From Streptococcus urinalis 2285-97 (GTDB lineage: Bacteria; Bacillota; Bacilli; Lactobacillales; Streptococcaceae), in contig NZ_AEUZ02000001.1 in NCBI RefSeq assembly GCF_000188055.2, forward strand, positions 62,001-126,000: a DNA stretch of 64,000 nt, read 5' to 3'. This document shows positions 1 through 8,894 of the stretch, in pieces. The position numbers and the translations under genes are program-made. Every line of letters starts with the position of its first letter. Positions within the stretch are counted from its first letter, which is position 1. The notes below the pieces were generated by a model. The model had not been told where the DNA came from and did no database searches. It saw only the letters and a program-made list of their open reading frames with translations.

Positions 1-43
1 GTTGACTAGTATAATAATTATAGGAAAAGAAAGAAGGGTACTT

Positions 44-397
44 ATGTCTTTTATTACAATTGTGTTAGTTTTACTTGTTGCCTTGGAATTCATTTACATT
101 ATGTATTTGGAAACAATAGCAACTAGCTCTGAAAAAACATCTCAAATTTTTGGAATGTCTAAGGAAGAATTGCAAAGAGAATCTGTTCAAAATTTATTTA
201 AAAATCAAGGTATATATAATCTTCTATTTGCTTTAGGACTTTTATACGGATTGATGACAAACCACTCTGATATTATTATTATGTTATTGATAGGGATAAT
301 ACTGGTTGCTATTTATGGTGCAATCACTGTTAATAAAAAAATCGTGATTCAGCAAGCTGGTCTTGCTGTACTAGCTTTAATCAGTTTTTTCTTTTAG
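44..397 (+). CDS. DUF1304-family small membrane protein
   Basis: A 117-residue integral membrane protein with about four hydrophobic segments (N-terminal helix from residue 2, then around 55-75, 78-95 and 98-115). Length and pattern, including a short polar loop with FGMSKEEL after the first helix, fit the DUF1304 family, whose function is not established. I start at ATG 44 rather than the upstream TTG because a purine-rich ribosome site (GAAGG) lies just before it. A TATAAT-like -10 at 10-15 suggests its promoter begins at or before the window edge. The next gene, a broken NUDIX gene, follows by about 40 bases on the same strand. Confidence 0.75.
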   Translation: MSFITIVLVLLVALEFIYIMYLETIATSSEKTSQIFGMSKEELQRESVQNLFKNQGIYNLLFALGLLYGLMTNHSDIIIMLLIGIILVAIYGAITVNKKIVIQQAGLAVLALISFFF

Positions 398-434
398 GGG
401 AATATATTTGACTAATTAGTGATATTTAGATATG

Positions 435-1067
435 ATGACTTTACATTATAATTCAGAAAGTCAAAATATGAAGGATACCTTTTTATCACAGTTTAGACGT
501 TATCAACCTCATCCTTTAGGAGAAAAAATAGATACGCTGTTCTCATTCCATTAATAACAATTAATGATCAATATCACATTTTATTTGAGAAACGAAGTCA
601 AAAGATTTCACAGCCTGGAGAAGTTTCACTTCCTGGTGGAAAAGTCGAAGCTAATGAAAGTTATGAAGAAGCTGCAATTAGAGAAACAATGGAAGAGCTA
701 TCTCTCTCAAAATCAGATATTCTTATTAGGAGAAATTGATTATATCGTTTTTTCAGATAGAACGATACATTGTTTTGTAGGAAAATTAGATATTACAAAT
801 ACGTGTCAACTATCTGTAAATGATGAAGTTGACAAATTCTTTACAGTATCACTCAAATATTTTATAGAAAATAAACCTAAATATTATGATTTAAAGATGG
901 ATATAGTTCCCAATCAAGATTTTCCATTTGAAAAAATTAATGATGGTGTCAATTATAAGTTTACACATCATAATCGAGCAATACCATTTTATGAAGGTTT
1001 AGATGAAACTATTTGGTGGCTTACTGCACAGTTTATTGATTGTTTTACAAAGATCATAAAAAAATAA
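435..1067 (+). pseudogene. NUDIX hydrolase (CoA pyrophosphatase-like), two frameshifts
   Basis: Three frames together give one NUDIX protein. The first frame starts at ATG 435 and stops at 552. The second frame, readable from about 536 to 725, holds the NUDIX box: a GG pair, then a Glu-rich stretch and REtmEEL at about 620-690, preceded by the SQPGEVSLPGG type of motif seen in CoA pyrophosphatases. The third frame, in phase with the first, supplies GEIDYIVF and the C-terminal tail to 1067. The shift near 525-540 equals loss of one base and the shift near 710-725 equals gain of one. The catalytic box is therefore out of frame with both ends and no functional enzyme can be made. Each break could also be a sequencing error, although two in one gene favour real decay. 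Confidence 0.8.
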
Positions 1068-1086
1068 GGCTATGCCTTATTTTTTT
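1058..1086. terminator. bidirectional intrinsic terminator
   Basis: A perfect 13-bp inverted repeat (1058-1070 with 1074-1086, 3-base loop) with A and T runs on its outer arms. Both converging genes have their stop codons inside the stem (TAA at 1065-1067 on the plus strand, and at 1077-1079 on the minus strand). Confidence 0.9.
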
Positions 1087-1376
1087 GTGATTTCTTGAAA
1101 TTGTTTGACTTCCATTTTGAGCTGGTATTTCTTTCTTAAGTCAGCAATTTGTGGCATCATTTCTGATTTATGATGAATGTCTATAGCTTCTTGATCAACC
1201 CATTCATCTATTAGTAAGAGTGCTTCAGGATCATCAAAAGATTTGAAATAATCAAATCTTAAATTTCCTTTTTGTTCTCTAATTTTAGTTACTAAACCTG
1301 ATGAAATCATTTCATTGGCAAACTCAAATGCAGATCCATTTTTTCCTCTATAGATAATATTTACTGTTACCGTCAT
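1077..1376 (-). CDS. antibiotic biosynthesis monooxygenase (ABM) domain protein
   Basis: A 99-residue single-domain protein of the dimeric alpha-beta barrel ABM/YgiN type. Its N-terminal beta strand (TVNIIYRGK), central FDYFKSFDDPEALLLIDEW and the HHKSEMMPQ segment before the last helix match the usual layout. Such proteins are cofactor-free monooxygenases or small-molecule handling enzymes, and the substrate is unknown. ATG at 1376 has a good ribosome site (AAGGAG, about 7 bases upstream). It converges on the decayed NUDIX gene and shares its terminator. It is monocistronic. Confidence 0.8.
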   Translation of the reverse strand: MTVTVNIIYRGKNGSAFEFANEMISSGLVTKIREQKGNLRFDYFKSFDDPEALLLIDEWVDQEAIDIHHKSEMMPQIADLRKKYQLKMEVKQFQEITKK

Positions 1377-1486
1377 AGTAAACTCCTTTTTGATAATTAT
1401 ACCATGTAAATGACTGATATTTTTTTAAAAAGATGATAAAATAGGATTAGTTTTCTGTCATTAAAATTAGAATTTTTGGAGGTAAG

Positions 1487-2206
1487 ATGTATCTAAGAAG
1501 CCATGATGGTTCAGCTATCTTTTTTAGATGTATTGGAAATGGTTTTCCTATCCTCTTTTTACATGGCAATAATTTGAGTAGTGATTATTTTCAAAATCAG
1601 TTAGAACTAGCTAAACAATATAAACTCATTTTTATTGATAGTAGAGCACAAGGAAAATCTGATCTTGTAACTAGTAGTATTTCATTTGAGAAGTTGACAG
1701 AAGATGTCAATCAAGTTTTGGAACATTTGTCTATCAATTCTTGTTTAATTGTTGGACACAGTGATGGTGCTAACTTAGCAATTTCATTTTGTCAAAAATA
1801 CCCTAATAAAGTAAAAGGACTTATTTTAAATTCTGGAAACGTGACCTTTAATGGCCTTAGAATCTTAAGTAGAATAGGTATTTTGATAGAACTATTTTTT
1901 TTAAGACTTCTATCAAAACGATCACTTTATTTTAAATCAAAATTATTAGTAGCAAAGCTTATGAAAGAAGAAATCAAACTAGATAAAGAACGTCTTAGGA
2001 TGTTAACTTTCCCAACATGGGTTGTTGTAGGTAGTTGTGATATTATTAAACTATCTCATTCTGAAGAAATATGTTTGTTATTTCCAAACAGTCGTTTAAT
2101 CAAGATTAAAAGTCAAGGTCATAATGTAGCTAAGGAAGAACCATTAACTTTTAACAAGCTAATTGTAGATATGATGGACCTTATTCAAAGGAGAAACCAA
2201 AGTTGA
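1487..2206 (+). CDS. alpha/beta-fold hydrolase
   Basis: A 239-residue alpha/beta hydrolase. An oxyanion-hole HGNN segment lies near residue 27, the nucleophile elbow GHSDG is at about residues 90-94 (Ser nucleophile), the acid lies near VVVGSCDIIK (about 175) and the catalytic His is in SQGHNVAKEE (about 210). It belongs to the broad esterase/lipase group and the substrate cannot be told. A ribosome site (GGAGG) precedes ATG 1487. Its stop overlaps the TTG start of mprF by four bases (2203-2206), so the two are translationally coupled. Coupling with a lipid-modifying enzyme makes a role in membrane lipid turnover possible, but that is inference. Confidence 0.8.
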   Translation: MYLRSHDGSAIFFRCIGNGFPILFLHGNNLSSDYFQNQLELAKQYKLIFIDSRAQGKSDLVTSSISFEKLTEDVNQVLEHLSINSCLIVGHSDGANLAISFCQKYPNKVKGLILNSGNVTFNGLRILSRIGILIELFFLRLLSKRSLYFKSKLLVAKLMKEEIKLDKERLRMLTFPTWVVVGSCDIIKLSHSEEICLLFPNSRLIKIKSQGHNVAKEEPLTFNKLIVDMMDLIQRRNQS

Positions 2207-4728
2207 AAAAAATAATTGCTAAACTAAGTCAATTGCAGTCATTAATAAAAACGATATTTTTTATTTCTGTCAGTATTTTAGTTATTTCAGAAATCATTAG
2301 ACTTCGAAAAACAATATCAATGACTGATTTGAAAGCATCTCTCGGTCAAATTCCTATTTCCTCTGTTATTTTAATGCTGATATTGGGAATTATTGCAGTG
2401 TCACCAATGCTTTTATTTGATATTATTTTAAATCAAGAAATCAAAAGTAAACATTCACTTCGCTATATATTAGAAACAAGCTGGGTTATTAATACCATCA
2501 ATAATATTGCTGGTTTTGCAGGTATTGTAGATATTGGGCTAAGATATTCATTTTATTCAAATGAAAAGGAATCTTCAAAAAGTATGCAAGGTATTTCAAG
2601 AATTATACCTTACTTTATGAGTGGACTTTCTATCTTTTGTGGTGTCTTATTTGTTTTCATTTGGTTTTTGCCAGTTGATTTAAGTATTAAAAAATATTGG
2701 TTTGTTCTTTTTGGAACTATGTTATATTTACCACTAATATTAATTATTTCAAGTAATAAAAAATTAACTTATTTTGGTCAAACAACCTTTAAAAGAGCTA
2801 TTTCATTGATTGGTGCTTCTTTAGTTGACTGGTTTTTTGTAATTACTTATTTTTGCTTAATTGGTTATTTATTAGGTGTTAGAATTCCCTTATATAACAT
2901 TGTACCTTTATTTTTAATTGCTTTAATAATAGGGATGGTTTCTATGATTCCTGGTGGGATTGGGAGCTTTGATGTTGTTATTATTACAGGTTTAACAAGT
3001 TTAGGACTTAATAATTCTATAGTTGTTACTTGGCTTCTTCTTTATAGATTATTTTACTATGTCGTTCCCTTTTCAATTGGAGTAATTCTTTTCTTTAAAC
3101 ATATGGGTGGGCGAATCAACGAGCGCTACCTTAATATACCTGGAAATATTTTAAAAACAATTGGACATCATTCAGAAATTATTAGCTTGAGAATTTTTGG
3201 TTTCTTTATGATATTATCTGCTTTAATTCCTGATAAGTTATCAGATGTGATCTTTTTAAACAGACTGGATCCTATTCAAGGTCAATTAATTTGGCAAATG
3301 CCAAGTGTTTTAATAGGATTACTCTTTATATTATTAGCTAGATTTGTAAAACGTAAGTTAAGAATCTCTTATCCATTTGCTTGGTGTTTATTTGTTGTCA
3401 CAATAATATATGTTAATTTAGTCGAAATATCAGATTTTACCTCTATATTTCTAATTTTAATTATGTTCATGATGTTTATGATACGTAAACGATTGAATAG
3501 ACATTCATTCATTTATAGTTGGGAAGATAAAACAAAAGATTTAGCCATTATTGTTTCCATTTTAATTGTATTATTAGTTATTGGAGGGAATAGTTTCTGG
3601 GATAGGTATTTTTTCTCAATTAGATACGTTCGATTAGATCAATTTATTATTTTATGGACTCACTTATTGATAGCTGTAGGATTAATCTATCTTGTTTATC
3701 GATTTGCTATTTTTTATGTTTCCCGTGAAACAAAGTATCAGATTGGTCAAAAATTTGAACAAAATCGTTATCTTGAGTTTCTTCAAACTTATGGTGGTAA
3801 TACAGATAGTGGTTTAGCTTTTCTTAATGATAAACGTTTATATTGGTTCCAAGTTGACAAGGTTGACAAGGTTGTCTTCCAATTTTCTCTAAAAAGTAAT
3901 AAATGTATCGTTATGGGTGATCCTGCAGGTGATACATATTATTTTAGAGAAGCAACAGAGCAATTTATTAAGGATGCTAATAATGAAAATTTAGATATTA
4001 TTTTCTATGAAGTTGATCAGTCAACAACTTTAACTTTACATGAGTTCGGTTATGAATTTTTGAAATTTGGTGAGAGTGCTCTTGTTGATTTAAATCAATT
4101 TTCTACAGGTGGAAAGAAAGGCAAACAATTTCGTAATGTTGTCAATAAAGCAGAAAAATCTGGACTAAAATTTGAAATTATGACACCTCCTTTTTCTCAA
4201 GAATTTTTGGATCAAATAGAATTAGTATCTACAAAATGGTTAAATGGAAGACAAGAAAAGGGCTTTTCATTAGGTTTCTTCAATAGAGACTATTTACAAA
4301 ATGCCCCAATTGCTGTTGTTAGAAATGAAGAAGGAAATATTATTGCTTTTGTAAACTTCCTAGCAAGTTACTGTAAAGATACTGCAACTATTGATTTAAT
4401 GAGATACGAGTCAGCAGATAATAATCGTGGGTTGATTGATTTTATTTTCATCAAGTTATTCTCATATTTCAAAGAAGAAGGTTTACACTATTTTGACTTA
4501 GGAATGGCACCTTTATCTAATGTTGGAAATATGGAGAGTAGTTTTGTTTACGAAAAAATTGCTTATCTTATATTTGTATTTTCCACACATTTTTATTCAT
4601 TTAGTGGTCTAAGACAATATAAACAAAAATTTACTCCAATATGGCAGTCAAAATACATTGCTTACCCTAAAAAGACCTGGCTCATTTATGATATGATTTT
4701 ATTATTAATGAATGATAAAAAGCAGTAA
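2203..4728 (+). CDS. mprF: MprF-type phosphatidylglycerol lysyltransferase/flippase
   Basis: An 841-residue multi-pass protein of full MprF length. The N-terminal two thirds hold about 14 membrane segments of the flippase domain, with the conserved MIPGGIGSFD motif near residue 245. The last 340 or so residues form the cytoplasmic aminoacyl-PG synthase domain (DUF2156/GNAT-like fold), ending with LHYFDLGMAPLSNVG and the FSGLRQYKQKF segment typical of the family. MprF transfers lysine from Lys-tRNA to phosphatidylglycerol and flips the product outward, which lowers the negative charge of the envelope and protects against cationic peptides and daptomycin. The start is TTG 2203 with AAGGAG 7 to 12 bases upstream, overlapping the preceding hydrolase. 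Confidence 0.92.
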   Translation: MKKIIAKLSQLQSLIKTIFFISVSILVISEIIRLRKTISMTDLKASLGQIPISSVILMLILGIIAVSPMLLFDIILNQEIKSKHSLRYILETSWVINTINNIAGFAGIVDIGLRYSFYSNEKESSKSMQGISRIIPYFMSGLSIFCGVLFVFIWFLPVDLSIKKYWFVLFGTMLYLPLILIISSNKKLTYFGQTTFKRAISLIGASLVDWFFVITYFCLIGYLLGVRIPLYNIVPLFLIALIIGMVSMIPGGIGSFDVVIITGLTSLGLNNSIVVTWLLLYRLFYYVVPFSIGVILFFKHMGGRINERYLNIPGNILKTIGHHSEIISLRIFGFFMILSALIPDKLSDVIFLNRLDPIQGQLIWQMPSVLIGLLFILLARFVKRKLRISYPFAWCLFVVTIIYVNLVEISDFTSIFLILIMFMMFMIRKRLNRHSFIYSWEDKTKDLAIIVSILIVLLVIGGNSFWDRYFFSIRYVRLDQFIILWTHLLIAVGLIYLVYRFAIFYVSRETKYQIGQKFEQNRYLEFLQTYGGNTDSGLAFLNDKRLYWFQVDKVDKVVFQFSLKSNKCIVMGDPAGDTYYFREATEQFIKDANNENLDIIFYEVDQSTTLTLHEFGYEFLKFGESALVDLNQFSTGGKKGKQFRNVVNKAEKSGLKFEIMTPPFSQEFLDQIELVSTKWLNGRQEKGFSLGFFNRDYLQNAPIAVVRNEEGNIIAFVNFLASYCKDTATIDLMRYESADNNRGLIDFIFIKLFSYFKEEGLHYFDLGMAPLSNVGNMESSFVYEKIAYLIFVFSTHFYSFSGLRQYKQKFTPIWQSKYIAYPKKTWLIYDMILLLMNDKKQ

Positions 4729-4757
4729 AAAAGCCGATACATTGTATCAGCTTTTTT
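4727..4757. terminator. bidirectional terminator after mprF
   Basis: The inverted repeat AAAAAAGC-C-GATACA / TGTATC-A-GCTTTTTT has a 2-base loop and one mismatched pair. It lies between the convergent mprF and CAMP-factor genes and can serve both. Confidence 0.88.
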
Positions 4758-4758
4758 A

Positions 4759-5517
4759 TTATGAATTTAGAGCAATCGCTAATGCATTTTGAAGATCATT
4801 TACAGCTCTGTCAACGTTAGCGACACTAACATTAGGATTCAGTTGAACACCAACAGCATGTGTTATAGATTGGTTTAGAGTATTGTAAACTGTAAAGCTC
4901 TTGACACCTAGGATTTTTTTATCTCTTTCAAATCTTGTATTCCAAATAGCCTTATCGAGGACAGCTTTTTTATAAATAGTAGCTCTATCTGTTGATTTTA
5001 AATCAGGATAAGTTAAGGTGGCTTGTTTTAGTGATTCAATTGTTTTACTTTGTTCCTTAATGGAATCAATAGAAGCGAAAGGATCAACAAGTCTAATGAC
5101 AAGTTTAGTGATAGCAAACCCCATATCAATATGAGCTTTATCAATTTTGTTTGTTAACTGAGTTGTTGAAAATACAATCGCATTAATGACATCTGTTAAT
5201 GCTTCAACACGAGCTCCAATAGTTCCTAAATCATAAATTGTTGTAGGATTGGCTGCTCTTAAGCTTGTTTTCATATTGTCAACTTTTGTAATAGCATCAT
5301 TGACAGTTGCTTCTAATTCTGTCCCTTTGACACTTTCTTTTACAGAACGTAATTCATTCTCTTTATTCTCAATGACTGAAGCAGCATTGGTCGTTTCAGT
5401 TATATTAGTCACAGGTGTACTATTAATTGTTTCAGCTTTGATTACTGTTGTTGAAACAGTAGCTAAGAAGATGGTTGACAGAAAGGCAACTCCCATTGAC
5501 ACAACTTTTTTTGACAT
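4759..5517 (-). CDS. cfb: CAMP factor (secreted co-haemolysin)
   Basis: A 252-residue secreted protein. A signal peptide (MSKKVV, hydrophobic core, cleavage near VIKA-ET at about residue 28) is followed by the all-helical CAMP-factor fold. Very conserved stretches are visible: RVEALTDVI, the DMGFAITKLVIR segment, LVDPFASIDSIK, YPDLKSTDRATIYKK, AIWNTRFERDKK and ITHAVGVQLNPNV. The family oligomerises in membranes pre-treated with staphylococcal sphingomyelinase to give the CAMP reaction. Homologues are called cfb, cfu or cfi in S. agalactiae, S. uberis and S. iniae. It is intact, monocistronic and convergent with mprF, with a GGGGGAA ribosome site upstream of ATG 5517. It is a useful species-group marker. 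Confidence 0.93.
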   Translation of the reverse strand: MSKKVVSMGVAFLSTIFLATVSTTVIKAETINSTPVTNITETTNAASVIENKENELRSVKESVKGTELEATVNDAITKVDNMKTSLRAANPTTIYDLGTIGARVEALTDVINAIVFSTTQLTNKIDKAHIDMGFAITKLVIRLVDPFASIDSIKEQSKTIESLKQATLTYPDLKSTDRATIYKKAVLDKAIWNTRFERDKKILGVKSFTVYNTLNQSITHAVGVQLNPNVSVANVDRAVNDLQNALAIALNS

Positions 5518-6039
5518 GTAAATTCCCCCTAAACATAGAAGATATATCTTTTGATAATTAACCGGTCAATTAGATTATAGTGTGTTCACTTTTATATTTC
5601 AACCGTTTTCATAATAAATTAGACATTTACACTAAATGTGTTTAATTAAATGTGTAAAAAATAAATATATAATGAAAATAATTTTAAAGATATTATTTTA
5701 AACTATAAATCTTAATAGCAATACAAAATAGCATCCCATTAATGCCATTATGTTAAATATTGGAGTTGACTGTGTAGAACTGTATCGGATAGTTCGGATC
5801 TGTAGATTGGTGATAATATTACGATTAATAGGGTTTAAGTGATGAAAATAACCTTGTGAGAATTTCAGAATCCTTATATCTGTATCTAGTTCTGATAATG
5901 TTCTTATTTTAGCTAATTTATGTAAAATAATAGTAGGAATAATAATAATGAAAAGTAATCATTATTTAAAGAAAAAAAGCGTATTTTTATAAAAGAGAAA
6001 GAAATAAAGGTTTCTCAAAAAGAAAAAGATAAAATGGTT
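5518..6039. other. AT-rich intergenic region with a possible gene remnant
   Basis: No intact gene is visible. On the minus strand a frame stays open for about 85 codons (stop at 5698-5700, upstream in-frame stop near 5950). It has no start codon, has protein-like composition (for example LNPINRNIITNLQIRT) and ends in a hydrophobic tail. It could be a fossil or chance. I looked for a copY repressor here because the copper operon follows, and found none. Confidence 0.35.
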
Positions 6040-6049
6040 TACAAATGTA
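6040..6049. promoter_or_regulatory. cop box 1 (CopY-type operator)
   Basis: TACAAATGTA matches the CopY operator consensus TACANNTGTA exactly. A possible -35 TTTACA (6039-6044) overlaps it, with TATGAT (6061-6066) at 16-base spacing. Confidence 0.75.
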
Positions 6050-6092
6050 ATCAAATGATGTATGATAAACTTACAAATAAAAAATGAAGTCA

Positions 6093-6135
6093 TTACATGT
6101 GACTTAAATTTTTAGTATTATTGTTTACAAATGTA
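6093..6135 (+). promoter_or_regulatory. copper operon promoter with cop box 2
   Basis: A -35 TTACAT (6093-6098), 17-base spacer and -10 TATTAT (6116-6121) are followed at once by a second exact cop box TACAAATGTA (6126-6135), placed where the transcript should start. Repressor binding there would block initiation. Release by copper is the known CopY mechanism in streptococci and enterococci. Confidence 0.75.
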
Positions 6136-6154
6136 AATATAAAGGAGTGAAGTG

Positions 6155-6523
6155 ATGAAAATTGTAGTTGTATTACTAGGATTAGCCCTAATAGCATTTA
6201 TTTTATGGTGGTTTTTTGGTAATCATCAAGCTTCTCAAGGCCGCGCTGAACTAAAAGGTGACAAACAAGAAGTTCATGTTAGTGTTAATGGAGGTTACAA
6301 ACCAGAAACCATAGTATTAAAAAAGGGTATTCCAGCACAGTTAGTTTTTAACCGACAAGATCCATCATCTTGTCTCGATCAAGTTGTTTTTTCAGATTTT
6401 GGTGTTCATGCGGATCTTCCTTTAAAAAAGGATTATGTTATTAATATTAATCCTGAAGAGGCTGGTGAATATCAGTTTGCATGTGGAATGAATATGTTTC
6501 ACGGAAAACTAATCGTAGAATAA
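6155..6523 (+). CDS. cupA: membrane-anchored cupredoxin (CupA-like copper chaperone)
   Basis: A 122-residue protein with one N-terminal membrane helix (residues 2-22) followed by a cupredoxin domain. Probable copper ligands are the Cys in DPSSCLDQ, the His in DFGVHADL, the Cys in FACGMNMFHG and the adjacent Met/His. This matches the streptococcal CupA design, in which a membrane-bound chaperone hands Cu(I) to CopA. I start at ATG 6155 rather than GTG 6152 because AAAGGAG at 6141-6147 then gives 7-base spacing. It is the first gene of a three-gene copper operon. Pneumococcal CupA carries two cupredoxin-like units, whereas here the second unit is a separate gene. Confidence 0.78.
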   Translation: MKIVVVLLGLALIAFILWWFFGNHQASQGRAELKGDKQEVHVSVNGGYKPETIVLKKGIPAQLVFNRQDPSSCLDQVVFSDFGVHADLPLKKDYVININPEEAGEYQFACGMNMFHGKLIVE

Positions 6524-6540
6524 AAATAAAGGAGAATAAA

Positions 6541-6852
6541 ATGTCATTATTTAAAGCATTTAAAAAGAATTCAGTCAAAGTTGAAAATGGTGTTCAAAAA
6601 GCAACTATTACCGTTGATAAAGGCTACCAACCAGATCATTTAAATCTAGAAAAGGGAATGCCTGTTGAATTAACATTTCATCGCTTAAATCCATCAGGTT
6701 GCCTTTCAGAGATAGTTTTGAAAGATTTTAATATTCATGATGAATTACCTTTAAATGAAGATCATATTGTTCGTTTCACACCAAATGAAAGTGGCGAATA
6801 TGGATTTGCATGTGGTATGGATATGTTTCACGGGAAACTAACTGTAAAATAA
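6541..6852 (+). CDS. soluble cupredoxin-domain protein, paralogue of the preceding gene
   Basis: A 103-residue protein with no signal peptide or membrane helix. It aligns along its length with the cupredoxin domain of the upstream gene: GYQPDHLNLEKGMPVEL, LNPSGCLSEIVL, NIHDELPL and GFACGMDMFHGKL, keeping both Cys, the His and the Met/His pair. It is likely a cytoplasmic Cu(I)-binding partner that substitutes for the CopZ chaperone of other operons; that role is inferred. The start is ATG 6541, directly after GGAG. A longer frame from 6481 would overlap the upstream gene and has no ribosome site. Confidence 0.72.
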   Translation: MSLFKAFKKNSVKVENGVQKATITVDKGYQPDHLNLEKGMPVELTFHRLNPSGCLSEIVLKDFNIHDELPLNEDHIVRFTPNESGEYGFACGMDMFHGKLTVK

Positions 6853-6874
6853 CAATTAGAAAAGAAGGGATGAT

Positions 6875-8791
6875 ATGTCAGTAACAAAACGGTTTTGGAT
6901 TGCCTTTATCTTCACGGTACCCCTAGTTTATATGATGATAGGAATGTATGGTGGTTTTGTTGAGCACAGTTTTATGAGATGGGCTACAGGTGTTTGTGTC
7001 GCACCAATTATGCTATTTTCAGGTTGGCCATTTATGAAGAGTGCTTGGGCATCTTTTAAAAATCATCATGCCAATATGGATACATTAGTAGCAGTAGGGA
7101 CATTAGTTGCCTTTGTTTATAGTATTTACGCATTAATTGTCAATTTGCCAGTGTATTTCGAAAGTGCTGGGTTTATTATTACATTTGTTCTATTAGGACA
7201 AGTATTTGAAGAAAGAATGCGAAAAAATGCTTCTTCTGCGGTTGAAAAATTATTAGATTTACAAGCAAATTCAGCAAGAGTGCTTCGACAAGGTGAATAT
7301 GTTGATATTCCTCTATCACAGGTTGTTGTCGGAGATATTATTCGTGTTTTACCAGGTGAGAAGATTGCAGTAGATGGAACTATTACAGAAGGTAAAACAA
7401 ACATTGATGAGTCAATGGTAACTGGAGAAAGTATGCCAGCAAGTAAAACTATTGGTGATAAAGTTATCGGTTCTACCATTAATACAAACGGAACAATTGT
7501 TTTTGAAGCTGAAAAAGTTGGTGATGAAACAATGTTGGCTCAAATTGTAGACTTTGTTAAAAAAGCACAATCAAGTCATGCTCCAATTCAAGATTTAACA
7601 GATAAAATTTCAGGAATTTTTGTACCAGTCGTTGCTATCTTAGCTATTCTAACGTTCGTTGTTTGGTATAGTTTCCTAGGAAGTTCGGCTATTAAAGCAA
7701 TGCTTTATGGAGTTGCTGTTTTGATTATTGCATGCCCTTGTGCACTAGGATTAGCAACACCAACGGCATTAATGGTTGGTACAGGTCGTTCTGCTAAAAT
7801 GGGTGTTCTTATTAAAAATGGTAGTGTTTTACAAGAAGTTCAAAAGCTAAATACAGTCGTCTTTGATAAAACTGGAACTATTACAGTTGGTCAACCACGT
7901 GTAACTGATGTGGTTGGAGATAAAGAACAAGTGTTGAGTTTAGCAGCAGCTTTAGAATCAAATTCAGAACATCCTCTTGCTCAGGCTATTTTAGACTACG
8001 TCAAAGAACAAAATATTAATTTTAGTAAAGTATCAGAATTTGAAGCTGTTGAAGGTATGGGTGTTAAAGGTATTGTTAATGATCAAACAGTCTTCCTTGG
8101 AAACCAAAAATTACAAGGTCAAAAGGTAGTCTCTGATTCATTAAGAAAACAAATGACTCAGCTACAGTCTGAAGCAAAAACAGTTGTCATGTTGGCTCTT
8201 GAAAATAATGTTATTGGCCTTATTGCTATCCAAGATGTTCCTAAAGAAAGCTCTAAAAGAGCAATCCAAGCTTTAAAAGATCGTGGTCTGAAAACGGTTA
8301 TGCTTACTGGTGACAATGAAGGTGTGGCTCAGGCTATAGCTAAAGAAGTTGGAATTGATACTGTGATTGCAGATGTTTTACCTCAAGAAAAAGCAAGTCA
8401 AATTCAAAAATTACAAGCAGATAATAGTAAAGTTGCCTTTGTTGGTGATGGTATCAATGATGCTCCTGCTTTATCAATTGCAGATGTTGGTATTGCAATG
8501 GGTGCAGGTACAGATATTGCCATTGAATCTGGTGGTATTGTCCTTATCCAAAATGATCTCATGGGTGTCGTTAGAGCTCTTGATATGAGTAAGAAAACTT
8601 TCCAACGTATCCTTTTAAATCTCTTCTGGGCTTCTATTTATAACTTAATTGGTATTCCAATTGCTGCAGGTTGTTTTGCTGCATTTGGATTAACTCTAAA
8701 TCCAGAATTAGCTGGTCTAGCAATGGCATTTAGTTCTATCTCGGTTTTAACAAGCTCTCTTCTCCTAAATTACACAAAAATAGCTGACTAA
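6875..8791 (+). CDS. copA: copper-exporting P1B-type ATPase
   Basis: A 638-residue P1B ATPase. In order it shows an N-terminal membrane block, the actuator TGES (about residue 182), the metal-site CPC in a membrane helix (about 285), the phosphorylation motif DKTGT (about 330), the P1B marker SEHPLA (about 368), TGDN (about 478) and GDGINDAPAL. It lacks the usual N-terminal CxxC heavy-metal domain, and the protein begins almost directly at the first membrane helix. The two separate cupredoxins upstream may supply copper instead. ATG 6875 follows GAAGGGA. It is the last gene of the operon and is followed by a terminator. The predicted role is export of Cu(I), important in copper-armed phagocytes. 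Confidence 0.92.
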   Translation: MSVTKRFWIAFIFTVPLVYMMIGMYGGFVEHSFMRWATGVCVAPIMLFSGWPFMKSAWASFKNHHANMDTLVAVGTLVAFVYSIYALIVNLPVYFESAGFIITFVLLGQVFEERMRKNASSAVEKLLDLQANSARVLRQGEYVDIPLSQVVVGDIIRVLPGEKIAVDGTITEGKTNIDESMVTGESMPASKTIGDKVIGSTINTNGTIVFEAEKVGDETMLAQIVDFVKKAQSSHAPIQDLTDKISGIFVPVVAILAILTFVVWYSFLGSSAIKAMLYGVAVLIIACPCALGLATPTALMVGTGRSAKMGVLIKNGSVLQEVQKLNTVVFDKTGTITVGQPRVTDVVGDKEQVLSLAAALESNSEHPLAQAILDYVKEQNINFSKVSEFEAVEGMGVKGIVNDQTVFLGNQKLQGQKVVSDSLRKQMTQLQSEAKTVVMLALENNVIGLIAIQDVPKESSKRAIQALKDRGLKTVMLTGDNEGVAQAIAKEVGIDTVIADVLPQEKASQIQKLQADNSKVAFVGDGINDAPALSIADVGIAMGAGTDIAIESGGIVLIQNDLMGVVRALDMSKKTFQRILLNLFWASIYNLIGIPIAAGCFAAFGLTLNPELAGLAMAFSSISVLTSSLLLNYTKIAD

Positions 8792-8803
8792 AAATCTCCG
8801 AAT

Positions 8804-8832
8804 AAAAAAACCTAGTTCAACTAGGTTTTTTT
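8804..8832 (+). terminator. terminator after copA
   Basis: AAAAAAACCTAG / CTAGGTTTTTTT hairpin with a 5-base loop, ending in seven T. Confidence 0.88.
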
Positions 8833-8894
8833 ATTTTAAAATACAAGCTAAAAAATATGTTATAATAATCAAAAATTAAGAGGTATGGGCTTAT

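Noticed and set aside
5249..5521. 90-codon plus-strand frame opposite the CAMP factor gene
   Set aside because: Antisense shadow of the signal peptide and N-terminus of a confidently identified gene; no ribosome site.
6001..6090. Short coding-like stretch with CNQMMYDKL as a copY C-terminal remnant
   Set aside because: It lacks the CxC-x4-CxC metal motif of CopY, and only about 25 codons are open.
8797..8804. TCCGAATA, a formal CIN-box match
   Set aside because: It sits between the copA stop and its terminator, with no gene starting downstream within reach and no T-rich element.
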